Positions 1 to 10,064 of a DNA stretch of 64,000 nucleotides are shown here, one piece after another. How positions within the stretch are numbered: the first letter of the stretch is position 1; each line of letters begins with the position of its first letter. A program made the position numbers and the translations under genes. The notes beneath the pieces were generated by a model. It did no database searches. It had not been told where the DNA came from and saw nothing but the letters and a program-made list of their open reading frames with translations. The DNA comes from Siderastrea siderea (lineage: Eukaryota; Cnidaria; Anthozoa; Scleractinia; Rhizangiidae), in contig OZ034968.1 of the NCBI GenBank assembly GCA_964030785.1, positions 31,829,186 through 31,893,185 on the forward strand. The letters run 5' to 3'.

Positions 1-351
1 CATTATTTACCAAAAGATGTTATAACGTGCATTTGTGGATGAACTCGGGAATTTAAGGGAGTAATCGGCACTTTGTAAACAGCGGGTTTTTGGGCATGCA
101 AAGAGCAACTTGGTCTACTGAATAAATATTGTGAGTAACAAAGTTAGTCTTCATACCCAGTTGATTCGTGGCGTTGATGTGTTTCTTAACAAAGCGAGCA
201 TATCACGGAAAGTACAAAAAGAAAACCTGTGGCTTTAACCCTTAGAGCATTTTAAAGCATTTTGAAGTACATGCCTGATGAACCGATTAAAGAGGACTTC
301 TCGTCCTTACTCGGAGATACTAGCCTAGCGAATATCTGTTTTTCTTATTAT

Positions 352-1397
352 CTCATCGCTGACGATAGCTGGAAATGGATTTATTATTTTCCTTGTGTGC
401 AACAAACGACAGCTCTGCGCTAAAACCAACGCGTTTGTCGTTTCACTCGCAGTGGCGTTGTTCCTTCCTTGTTCTTCTGTGATATTACAAAGTGCTGCAA
501 CTGGCCTCGAAATTGGCTATCTTGGGTACAGTTGACAAGATGGCTAGTAAGTTACGCATCTGTGACAAATTTGTGCATTTTAATTCTGGATCATTAAGGC
601 CAAGTAACATGCGCAACATTTTTGTACAACTTGTCGCCCAACAAATGTTGCGTTGCCGCAAGTGAGATTGTTTGTTGCGCTTATTACCACCTCTGCGTTC
701 AACAAATTTTCATGTTGCAATAAGTAGTCTAAGCGACGTCTACTTTCTGCGACATGAAAATTTGGTATACGCGGGGAGCTGGTAACACGCGCAACATTTT
801 TTGCGCAACAGGTTGTACGGAAATGTTGCCCATATTACTTGGCCTTTACGTTGCCGTTGTGAAGCCTTTAAAATACTTGACTTTTATGACTCATCGCCGC
901 GTCATCCAAATGATTCTCTTCTCGTAGGCGATCCCATTTGGTGTTACTAGCGTCGGTTGTTTATTCAAAACCGAATATCTTGAAAGTGATTTTCTCTTGA
1001 CTATTCATAATATGCTTTGAGTTCTTGTCAAGTATTTTGTTGATTTTTTGCTTGGCATCCATGGCAAACGTCAGTATGTAAACGCGATTACGCTACACGC
1101 ACCTTGGTAAAACAGTTACGTCAGTTTAATCACCACGCTTTGATTAAAAGACACGAAAAGACTACATTTAAAATAATGGCAATTGTTGTAGGTTTGTCTC
1201 TTGTGTGTTACGGTATTTTTCTTCTTTGTTCTGTGCTGTCAGTAGCTAATAATTTCACAAAAGATTGTGATGGCAAAGAATATAAAATACCTATTTTAGT
1301 TTTAAGCTCCGCCATTAATCCTTTACCTTTAGCCTATGCTTTACTCAAGAGAGACAAAGAAGGAATTTACAAATGTAACGTATACCTATGTTGTTAG
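352..1397 (+). pseudogene. Broken class A GPCR, copy A
   Basis: This is a decayed relative of the intact receptor at 3384-4247. The TM1 segment (GNGFIIFLVC-like, near 367-400), the TM2 start (TNAFVVSLAV-like, near 425-455), the segment after the DRY motif (AVVKPLKYLTFMT-like, from about 850) and the TM6-TM7 part are recognisable, but in different frames and with pieces missing. A MITE splits TM3 at 597-845. An open stretch at 1104-1397 keeps the third intracellular loop to TM7, but the NPxxY region reads NPLPLAY because of a 6-bp duplication. The copy cannot encode a seven-helix receptor. Confidence 0.8.
597..845. mobile_element. MITE inserted in GPCR copy A (TTA target duplication)
   Basis: The 249-bp insertion begins AGGCCAAGTAAC and ends GTTACTTGGCCT in mirror sense (right end ...TTACTTGGCCT). 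The terminal inverted repeats are about 30 bp long and it is flanked on both sides by TTA (594-596 and 846-848). The intact paralog has no insertion at this place. The inner part is rich in CAACA/TTGTTG and has no reading frame. A 3-bp TTA duplication points to the PIF/Harbinger superfamily, an inference from target size only. Confidence 0.75.
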
Positions 1398-2345
1398 ATT
1401 TAAGCTAAACAAATGAAAACAACCGTATTTTTATATATAAGCAAAGAGCTCGTTCTCTCTTGCTTTAGATCGAATTGTGTGGTCCAGAAACTACAGTAAC
1501 GTAAAAGTAGTCTAGAGTTGGGACAAAAAAATATCCAAATAGAAGTGAGGTTAACTTGTGCTCCCAATGGGAGAGCAGTACAATCTTTGAACGAACAGTT
1601 ACAAAAAAGCGCCTTCTTTGAATGGAGTCGCCATCAGGTTAATGATGAAGATGTTATATGCATGAGATTAAACATTTTAACGAATGTTGCCTGTTAAGTT
1701 AATTCATACGTGCTCTCCAAACAATGAAAACAGAAGGCTCTCTGGCTGTCATAAATTATGCCTCAGGTTAATTATTCCTCGCATCATGAAAAATCATGAA
1801 TTACCCCTCAACTTTGTGCTGACTGATAATGGTCTACCACCAGATAATACTTTCAAGGTATTCCAATAGCAGAATAAAAACACGATTTCGAATTTTTGGC
1901 TCAGTGGCCCTTGCATCGTGCTCATTTCACCAGAACCGCCAAGAGCAAGAGACAGATGGATAAATAACCTTCTTTGTGTTTATAGGAAGACTATCCCGAT
2001 CTCTTCATTCCAACTGAATCGGAAGCTGTTGACATAAAAGCAAATGAAATGACCTGATGAAAACAATTTGTCTCTTTGGTTTAAAACGCAAAACCGCTCT
2101 TACGGCTTTTATGTGTTCTTATTTCTATTTTTATAAATAAAAATTAGGAACAGGACGATGTAAGATGAGGACAGGTGACTTGGGTTGTTTTAAGAACTCT
2201 ATTGACAGTTCTATAGAACCGCATTCATGAATCTATGTTGAGAGTTGTTGAATCCTAAGGCCCGGCAGGCCAAACGAAAAAAAGAGTCAACAAGAGGTGA
2301 GTTCTTTCAAACTCTTCGCAGGCGTGCCGGAGCCAAGTTACCAGT

Positions 2346-3383
2346 TAGAATATTTGAATATTAGAATATTTGAAAGAAACAGTCCGATAATAAAAAGGCA
2401 CTCTTCTCGGAGGAACAGCTAGGTCCAATTATGATCAAACCAGAGACCGATCTCAACAGGTTGCAAACCATTTCTTATTATCAGTTTTATCATAATCCAT
2501 GCAACGATGGACAAACGATGCCTGGACTAAAAGCTGTAGTCGACCCCAGTAAGTTTTGGGCACCGACAACTTCTGGCAATTCACTGAACCCATAGAGCAA
2601 GTATACTTAGTAGAGGACACCTGTTAAATCTACACTAAGAAAGCCAAGAGCTAAGTGAGCCAGCACGTAAAGGACTGACATATCTATTTTTGTCTTGAGT
2701 TCTTATCCACCACTGACAAGTAACAACGCAGCCCCGCCTTAAGACATTATTAAAAAGACAACCTGAAGATACACCGAAAGATAAATGAATATCTGCAGAT
2801 AAATGAATATGTTTGATAACACGCAGTCGTCGAAATGTCGTGTTTTTGTCGCTCATTTTTCGTTTAATATGTATTTGGTAGAATTGCTTGAGTTTCTGAT
2901 AGCAGTTATGTTTGATAATTGAAGGCATAACAATGACAGGGAAACTACAAGGTGGGCGATTGCTTTTTGATTGGTCAAGGTTTTCTAAAAAATAGTAGAA
3001 AGATGACATATGATCATCTTATGTCGATTAAATGCATACGTTAGGCAACTGACCCACAGTTTACAATAATTTTGTACGATATCTAGGCCAACCATCATCA
3101 CTTAGTATTGCTGTGTTCAAATGATTACTAAACTGCGAGTTAATCATGTAAGTTGGTCAGAAACGTGAAGTTATTCTATGCGGAAAAAAAATTAAAACGT
3201 TGTATACTTTTAATAAGTTAACACGCTAAGAAAAAAACCATATGATTGGAGATATGCTAGAACTTGTTGAAAATTAAAAAATCCTAAAAATAAATTTGGT
3301 CCACAAAGGGTTAAAAGTCATAATTTGAGGAACTGTTTAACGATCAACGACTGAGATATTGTAAAAGTTCCTTTCATTGTAAA
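2346..3383. other. Intergenic, no gene seen
   Basis: This spacer between duplication copy A and the intact GPCR holds scattered short open frames with no recognisable motif, including a 124-codon minus-strand frame at 2635-3009 of low-complexity composition. The last 150 bp before the receptor ATG presumably contain its promoter, but I see no clear TATA box or binding site. Confidence 0.5.
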
Positions 3384-4247
3384 ATGGAAACCTGGTTCTG
3401 GATTGTTGGGTGGTTTCTTTCCATTCTGACGATAACTGGAAATGGATTTATTATCTTCCTTGTGTGTCGTAAACGACAGCTCCACACCAAAACCAACGCG
3501 TTTGTCGTTTCACTCGCAGTGGCGGATTTCTGTGTTGGGATGAGCGTTGTTCCTTCCTTGTTCTTCTGTGGTATCACTAGTGTCTGCAACTGGCCTCGAA
3601 CTTACCCGTCTTGGATGCATTTGATAAGGTGGCTGTTTGGCTATGCTTCCGTGACAAACCTGTGCAGCTTGGTATTGGATCGTTATATTGCCGTTGTGAA
3701 GCCTTTAAAATACTTGACTTTTATGACTCGTCGCCGCGTCATCCAAATGATCCTCTTCTCGTGGGCGATTCCATTTGGTGCTGAAGTGTTTCCGGTGGCC
3801 TCGCTTGTTTCTTCAAAACTTGATACCTTAAGAAATATTTTCGAATGGTTTGTTATGATATTCTTTGAAATCCTTCCATGTTTTATGTTGCTATTCTGCG
3901 TTGGATCCATGGTACGTCTTGTGCTTAAGTACGACAATGCTGCACGTACCTTGGCAAAACAGTTGCGTTTTAACCATGAGGTTTTTTTTAAAAGTCACGA
4001 GAAGACTACAGTTAAAATAATGGTGATTGTTGTAGGCTTGTTTCTTTTGTGTTATTGCATTCAATTACGCTGTTCTGTTATATCAGAATTTGGTCTCACT
4101 AAAAGGTGTAACGACAAGGAGTATAAAATACCTATCTTAGTTTTGAACTCCGCAGTGAACCCTTTAGCATATGCTTTTCTGAAGAGAGACATAAATAAGG
4201 AATCTAAACGTGTATACAAAGTAATTTTTAAGAAGGGTAACAATTAA
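3384..4247 (+). CDS. Class A (rhodopsin-like) G protein-coupled receptor, intronless
   Basis: The frame gives 287 aa with seven hydrophobic segments near residues 5-27, 40-62, 80-102, 118-140, 155-180, 213-235 and 253-273. Family hallmarks are visible: GNGxxI in TM1, SLAVADxxVG in TM2, DRYIAVVKPL at the end of TM3, and NPLAY (NPxxY) in TM7 followed by an FLKRD helix-8 start. The N-terminus is very short (METWFWIVGW), without a signal peptide, which is common in the amine/adenosine/melanocortin-like group. The ligand cannot be read from the sequence. A poly(A) signal AATAAA follows at 4267. It lies between two pseudogene-bearing duplicates of a related gene, and a further paralog is at 7974-8864. 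It should sit in the plasma membrane and couple to G proteins. Confidence 0.92.
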   Translation: METWFWIVGWFLSILTITGNGFIIFLVCRKRQLHTKTNAFVVSLAVADFCVGMSVVPSLFFCGITSVCNWPRTYPSWMHLIRWLFGYASVTNLCSLVLDRYIAVVKPLKYLTFMTRRRVIQMILFSWAIPFGAEVFPVASLVSSKLDTLRNIFEWFVMIFFEILPCFMLLFCVGSMVRLVLKYDNAARTLAKQLRFNHEVFFKSHEKTTVKIMVIVVGLFLLCYCIQLRCSVISEFGLTKRCNDKEYKIPILVLNSAVNPLAYAFLKRDINKESKRVYKVIFKKGNN

Positions 4248-4782
4248 AGTACAACCTTCTAGTGAAAATAAATAAATCGTTATACTCTAGGTAGTGTTAC
4301 TGATACGTAGAGTACACAGGTTAACCAGGCTATAAAAATGATAGCTCGAGTTTTTTTTAGTAGTTTCTAGGAAAATTGAAAGTAAGTTAGACAAGAAACT
4401 GATGAAAAATTTCTTTAATTTATCCTACATTATTTACCAAAAGATGTTATAACGTGCATTTGTGGATGAACTCGGGAATTTAAGGGAGTAAACGGCACTT
4501 TGTAAACAGCGGGTTTTTGGGCATGCATAGCGCAACTTGGTCCACTGAATAAATATTGTGAGTAACAAAGTTAGTCTTCATGCCCAGTTGATTCGTGGCG
4601 TTGATGTGTTTCTTAACAAAGCGAGCATATCACGGAAAGTACAAAAAGAAAACCTGTGGCTTTAACCCTTAGAGCATTTTGAAGCATTTTCAAGTACATG
4701 CATGATGAACCGATTAAAGAAGACTTCTCGTCCTGACTCGGAGATACAAACCTAGCGAATATCTGTTTTTCTTATTATCTCA

Positions 4783-5833
4783 TCGCTGACGATAACTGGA
4801 AATGGATTTATTATCTTCCTTGCGTGCAACAAACGACAGCTCCGCGCTAAAACCAACGCGTTTGTCGTTTCACTCGCAGTGGCGTTGTTCCTTCCTTGTT
4901 CTTGTGTGATATTACAAAGGGCTGCAACTGGCCTCGAGCTTGGCTATCTTCTGTACAGTTGACAAGATGGCTAGTAAGTTACGCATCTGTGACAAATTTG
5001 TGCATTTTAATTCTGGATCATTAAGGCCAAGTAACACGGGCAACATTTTTGTGCAACTTGTCGCCCAACAAATGTTGCGTTGCGACTGAGATTGTTTGTT
5101 GCGCTTATTACCACCTCTGCGTTCAACAAATTTTCATGTTGCAATAAGTAGTCTAAGCGACGTCTACTTTCTGCAACGTGAAAATTTGGTACGCGGGGAG
5201 CTGGTAACACGCGCAACATTTTTTGCGCAACAGGTTGTACGGAAATGTTGCCCATATTACTTGGCCTTTACGTTGCCGTTGTGAAGCCTTTAAAATACTT
5301 GACTTTTATCACTCGTCGCCGCGTCATCCAAATGATTCTCTTCTCGTTGGCGATCCATTTGGTGTTACTAGCGTCGGTTGTTTATTCAAAACCGAATATC
5401 TTGAAAGTGATTTTCTCTTGACTATTTATAATATGCTTTGAGCTCTTGTCAAGTATTTTGTTGATTTTTTGCTTGGCATCCATGGCAAACGTCAGTATGT
5501 AAACGCGATTGCGCTACACGCACCTTGGTAAAACAGTTACGTCAGTTTAATCACCACGCTTTGATTAAAAGACACGAAAAGACTACATTTAAAATAATGG
5601 CAATTGTTGTAGGTTTGTTTCTTATGTGTTACGGAATTTTTCTTCTTTGTTCTGTGCTGTCAGTAGCTAATCATTTCACAAAAGATTGTGATGGCAAAGA
5701 ATATAAAATACCTATTTTAATTTTGAGCTCCGCCATTAATCCTTTAGCCTATGCTTTACTCAAGAGAGACATAAAGAAGGAATTTACAAATGTAACGTAT
5801 ACCTATGTTGTTAGATTTAAGCGAAACAAATGA
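4783..5833 (+). pseudogene. Broken class A GPCR, copy B
   Basis: Like copy A, this fragment keeps the TM1 and TM2 starts, then a MITE inside TM3 (5024-5267), then pieces around TM4, and an open frame from 5525 to 5833 covering the third intracellular loop, TM6 and TM7. Here TM7 keeps a normal NPLAY motif and the FLKRD-like LLKRDIKKE tail. The first half is out of frame and lacks the DRY motif, so no full receptor can be made. A short 102-codon C-terminal frame survives; whether it is expressed is unknown. Confidence 0.8.
5024..5267. mobile_element. MITE inserted in GPCR copy B
   Basis: This is the second copy of the same insertion as at 597-845, 244 bp long, with the same terminal inverted repeats (AGGCCAAGTAAC...TTACTTGGCCT) and the same TTA flanks (5021-5023 and 5268-5270). 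It arose by the tandem duplication, not by an independent transposition. Confidence 0.75.
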
Positions 5834-6785
5834 AAACAACCGTATTTTTATATATAAGCAAAGAGCTCGTTCTCTCTTGCTTTAGATCGAATTGTGTGGT
5901 CCAGAAACTACTGTAACGTAAAAGTAGTCTAGAGTTGGGACAAAAAATATATCCAAATGGAAGTGAGGTTAACTTGTGCTGCCAATGGAAGAGCAGTACA
6001 ATCTTTGAACGAACAGTTACAAAAAAGCGCCTTCTTTGAATGGAGTTGCCATCAGGTTAATGATGAAGATGTTATATGCATGAGATTAAACATTTTAACG
6101 AATGTTGCCTGTTAAATAAGTTAATTCATACGTGCTCTCCAAACGATGAAAACAGAAGGCGTCTGGCTGTCATAAATTATGCCTCAGGTTAATTATTCCT
6201 CGGAACGTGAAAAATCCTGAATTACCTTTTAACTTTGTGCTGACTGATAATGGTCTTCCAACAGATAACACCTTCAAGTCATTCCAGTCGGAAAATTAAA
6301 ACCTGTCTTCGAATATTTTGGCTAAATGGCTCTTGCATCGAGCTCGTTTCACAATAATAACCGCCAAAAGCAAGAGACAGATGGATCAATAATCTTCTTT
6401 ATGTTTATAGGAAGACTGCTCCGATCTCTATATTTCAACTAAGTTGAAACGAATATTGTCAGCCGTTGGCATAAAAGCAAATGAAATTACATAAGGAAAT
6501 TAAAATAACTTTGTCTCTTTTCTTTTAAACGCAAAACCAGTCTTACGGCTTTATGTGTTCTTATTTCTATTTTTATAAATAAAAATTAGGAACAGAAAGA
6601 TGTCAGATGAGAACAGGTGGCTTGGGTTGTTTTAAGAACCTTTTTGATGGTTCTCTAGAACCGCATTCGTGAATTTATCTCGAGCGTTGTTGAATCCTTA
6701 GGGTCGGCGGGCCAAATGAAAACAAGAGTCAAAGAGAGGTGACGAGAAAAATCTCTACGAGGGCGCGCCAGAGCCGAGTTAGAGG

Positions 6786-7973
6786 CCAAATGAATTTACA
6801 TTCGAATATTTAACAAATTAAAACTTTTCGAGAGCGCGTGTGAGTCGCCGAGAGCCCACAAGACATTCAGGACAAACGAAAGCGAATAAAAGAAAAAAAT
6901 ACAAAAAAGTGCCTTAACACAGGCATATTTCTAGCTGAAGCGGGTCGGGTTTTTGCGACCCGTCCCTCGCTTCTTTGCGGGTTTAACTTGCTAGTTCAGT
7001 AACCGCCTTAGCGCAGCTCTTGTGCGAATAATCACTAGAATCCTATAGTGTCCGTTTTTTGGGACAAAATTTAGCGTTGTACAATAAAAACAATAGAGTC
7101 CTTCTGTCTCAGTTCCTATGTCTGATAGGTTCCCTCGAAAATTTGATGTCAGTCAAACTTCATATAAGCCCTCGAATTACGTTCTCGGGCTAATATTTGT
7201 TGTGAACACCAAATTTCCTTGGGCGACATGTCACACGATAGTGCCTTTGACAGAAGAACTCTATTGTTTAAATGAGGACGATTTTGGGGTTAACAGGATA
7301 AGCATGCTATTGTAGATATATGAATGCAATATAATATACTCCTCTTTATTCCCTAAATCTTTCGTTTTCTTGTTTGTTTGTTTGTTTGCTTTTGCATTTG
7401 GATCTAACAATCACTGACTTGAGTACGTATGTTTCACGGTGTAAAATCTCTTTGTCGTTAAAATGGATCAGTTGTGTGGACTGTACAAAAATTTCTGCGG
7501 ACGTCTTCGCTTAGGGATGTTTCATTAATTGTGCCTTTGAAACCCTGGGGGGTAAGGGGTGGTAGTGGTACCCGTTAAAAGCTTGGGTTTGAAGGTGCTG
7601 CTGAGTCCAACAAACCCTGACGCTATTTAAGACAATAGCAGCTGCAAATAACTCCGTCGGTACAGCCGAAGTCCGGAAGGAAAATAACATGCTCACTGGT
7701 TGCACTTAAGACATTCGCTTCTGTTAAACTCACCCATGTCTAGGAAGACACATACGGAAATTAAACCCCCTGTTCAAGACAGGAGACCCTGAAAGGCCAC
7801 TGACCTAATCGAACTGCACGTCCCCGTTAAGGCCAAATAACGGGCGATGGGCTTTGAAGTCGGTAAATTATTTTACTGTCGTATTTGTTTATACACCTTT
7901 GGCTGTAGTAAAGATATAAATCATATATTAACTTAAAATACTCGCTGCTAAAGCATGCATTATTCTCGCTGTA
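6786..7973. other. Intergenic, no gene seen
   Basis: No coding feature can be supported. The stretch contains an imperfect hairpin at about 6935-6980 (AGCGGGTCGG...CGACCCGTCC) and a short (GTTT)n run near 7371-7390. It separates the duplicated block from the minus-strand receptor. Confidence 0.5.
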
Positions 7974-8864
7974 TTATGGTCCATTGTGACTGAAAAGTCT
8001 TCTCAATTGATCTTTAAAATCCTTCTTGAGAAACGAATAAGCGACCGGATTTGCAGCTGAATTTATAATACAAATAAGATCTAGAATATTACCAATATTT
8101 TCAGGTATATCACAGCACAAGTTCCATTCACATGAACAGAATCCTTTCCAGTGCTCTGCTGCAGAACAGAGAATAAATATCACCATGACAAGAATCATCA
8201 TCTTCGCGGTTGACTGTCTTTCAAATATTTCGGAACTGGATGTCTTTATAGCTATTGCGTTTTTTCTGTAGTTGAAACGAACTTGGGTTTGCAACGCGCG
8301 CGATTTGCGAGCAAGATTTCGCGCAACAACTAAAACGCACGTTGTTAACACGATGAGTAAAATCATCGGCAAAGTGTTGAACAACAATGTTTTGAGCATC
8401 GAGAATATATTGTCTTGCTCTTCATCAGCAAAAAGTATAATCATCGTTTGCGGAACAACAAAGAACATCAGTGGTGTAGTCCAGGCTGCAACTAAAAGAA
8501 GGGCTATCCTTTTTGCTGTTAGGAAGGTAATGTATTTCAGCGGTTTCGTTATGGAGATGTACCGATCTGCCAACATGACGCACAAATTCGTAATCGAGCA
8601 GTACTGGAAGAAGTGTCTGGTGACAAAAAAGACATCGTCACAAATGTCTGAATGGCAAGCGAAGCTCTGGACAAAAATCTGCGGGAAATAAGCAAGCCCG
8701 ACAAAAATGTCCGCCACGGCTAAAGATGCGATAAGGCAGTTCGGTTGTGTTTGCAGCTGTGTCTTTTTCAGAATCAGAAATATGACAAGTCCGTTTCCAG
8801 CAACGGTCAGAAGAGTGAAAGACCAACCTAAAATCCAGAACCACAAATTGTTGACGGAAGACAT
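7974..8864 (-). CDS. Class A (rhodopsin-like) G protein-coupled receptor, intronless
   Basis: A single minus-strand frame of 296 aa carries GNGLVIFLIL in TM1, SLAVADIFVG in TM2, the DRYISITKPL motif after TM3, and NSAANPVAYSFLKKDF (NPxxY plus helix-8 start) at the C-terminus. Seven hydrophobic segments are visible. The N-terminus MSSVNNLWFWILGW matches METWFWIVGW of the 3384-4247 receptor, so the two are paralogs, though clearly diverged. Several cysteines occur in the loop between TM6 and TM7 (CSCEWNLCC). The two intact genes face away from the pseudogenes in opposite orientation. The ligand is unknown. The whole frame is undisturbed, so the gene is probably functional. Confidence 0.92.
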   Translation of the reverse strand: MSSVNNLWFWILGWSFTLLTVAGNGLVIFLILKKTQLQTQPNCLIASLAVADIFVGLAYFPQIFVQSFACHSDICDDVFFVTRHFFQYCSITNLCVMLADRYISITKPLKYITFLTAKRIALLLVAAWTTPLMFFVVPQTMIILFADEEQDNIFSMLKTLLFNTLPMILLIVLTTCVLVVARNLARKSRALQTQVRFNYRKNAIAIKTSSSEIFERQSTAKMMILVMVIFILCSAAEHWKGFCSCEWNLCCDIPENIGNILDLICIINSAANPVAYSFLKKDFKDQLRRLFSHNGP

Positions 8865-9795
8865 GTCACTTACAACCCTTTTCTTTTTTTCAGTTTAGCA
8901 TTATGAACGCGTTTAATTCCTAGTGAGCGAGTTTAAATTAACCGGTGCATCAATGTTCAGTTGTCATATCAAACAGACCGCTATTGAATAAAGTTTACAG
9001 TTGTGACGTGTTTGTTAACAGTCCGTGATTGGCCCATACTTTGGTCTATGTCGTCTTCTTTTAGAACACAGTCAATATATTTCAATAACACTACTCTTAT
9101 ATGCACCTGCTTTTTCAAAGATGCATTTAGAGTTCTAATTTTCTTTGCACCTAAAATGATATGCGCTGTCCTTTCCTGTAGAGATAGAAACACAGGCTTC
9201 TTTCATTTTACAAATACCCCATTCAGTTATGACAAAACGTTTGAATTAATTAATTTCTGAACGTAGTTCCAGTTCTAGGATTTTTTCTTTTTTCCTCTCT
9301 TTCTTTTTCTTTTTTTTTCTATTTCTTTTTTACTTTCTATTCGGAAAAAGACTTTAAAGTCGCTTTCTGTTGTTAGTTATGGAGCGTTGAATCATCGGTG
9401 TGATTGTCGGATGTTGATTTTAATTACCGACTTAAAATACAAAAGCAAAATTTAGACATGTCATAGAGTGATGAAAAGTGAGTCCTATAACAAATAAGGA
9501 GTATTTTTAAACATATAAATCAAGTTCTCGCGCAGACGGAATAAGTCGTTGCTGAATTTGACATGCGAGAAAATAACACTCCCATTCTGAGGGCCTTACA
9601 AAGTAAAGGCACATTCCTTTATCTATACCTACCCTCAAATTAGCAAATCAGATTATTACCTCATTGCCTCATTTAAAAATTAAACGAGGCGTTCCGCTCT
9701 CCAATTATTCCACACTGTTCGTACTCCCCTCTTATGTACCTCAAGTGATCAATAATGAACTAAACACGTTTTTACCAGTTTACGTTTTCTGCTAT

Positions 9796-9826
<31 letters not shown>

Positions 9827-10064
9827 AAAAAAGAAAGAAAGAAAGAAAGAAAGAACGAGTACTAGTATCCAGTCCACCGCGTTGGCTAAGAAAGCCTTGT
9901 TGATATCGACTGCCACGAAAACAAGTTTGTTGCTCATTTTCTTTGTCTGATTGACAAATGTGATCGTCGTTCGGTCTGAATGTATATTTGTTATCGATAC
10001 GTACAGCCTTTTGGCTTTATTCTACATTGAGAGCAGTGTCTGACGAGTTTCGACTGAATGCAAA
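8865..10064. other. Intergenic with microsatellites
   Basis: This stretch is upstream of both the minus-strand GPCR and the plus-strand TMEM72-like gene, so it should hold both promoters, but no site is obvious. A pyrimidine-rich run of C/T lies at about 9280-9335 and a (GAAA)n microsatellite at 9797-9855. Short open frames here come from these repeats. Confidence 0.5.
9797..9855 (+). repeat. (GAAA)n microsatellite
   Basis: About fourteen GAAA units, with one AAAAA interruption in the middle, form a purine-only tract. It creates artefactual lysine/glutamate-rich and serine/phenylalanine-rich frames on the two strands. Confidence 0.95.

Larger units (their letters stand above)
1..2345 (+). 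repeat. Tandem duplication unit, copy A (truncated by window start)
   Basis: Positions 1 to about 2345 match 4428 to about 6785 almost base for base, in the same orientation. Similarity fades near the motif GTGCCGGAGCC / GCGCCAGAGCC at the right end. The unit holds a broken GPCR, an inserted MITE and about 950 bp of 3' flank containing an AATAAA. The window starts inside or at the edge of this copy, so its true left end is unknown. The intact receptor gene lies between the two copies. Confidence 0.9.
4428..6785 (+). repeat. Tandem duplication unit, copy B
   Basis: This is the second copy of the unit that starts the window. It begins with CATTATTTACCAAAAG, identical to position 1, and keeps the same gene fragment, MITE and 3' flank in the same order. 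Differences from copy A are single bases and small indels. Both copies share the same MITE site and same broken structure, so the gene was already dead and the MITE already present when the duplication took place. Confidence 0.9.

Noticed and set aside
2635..3009. Minus-strand open frame of 124 codons
   Set aside because: No hydrophobic pattern, motif or splice context; amino acid mix looks random.
8272..8691. Plus-strand frame of 139 codons
   Set aside because: It is the antisense shadow of the minus-strand GPCR.
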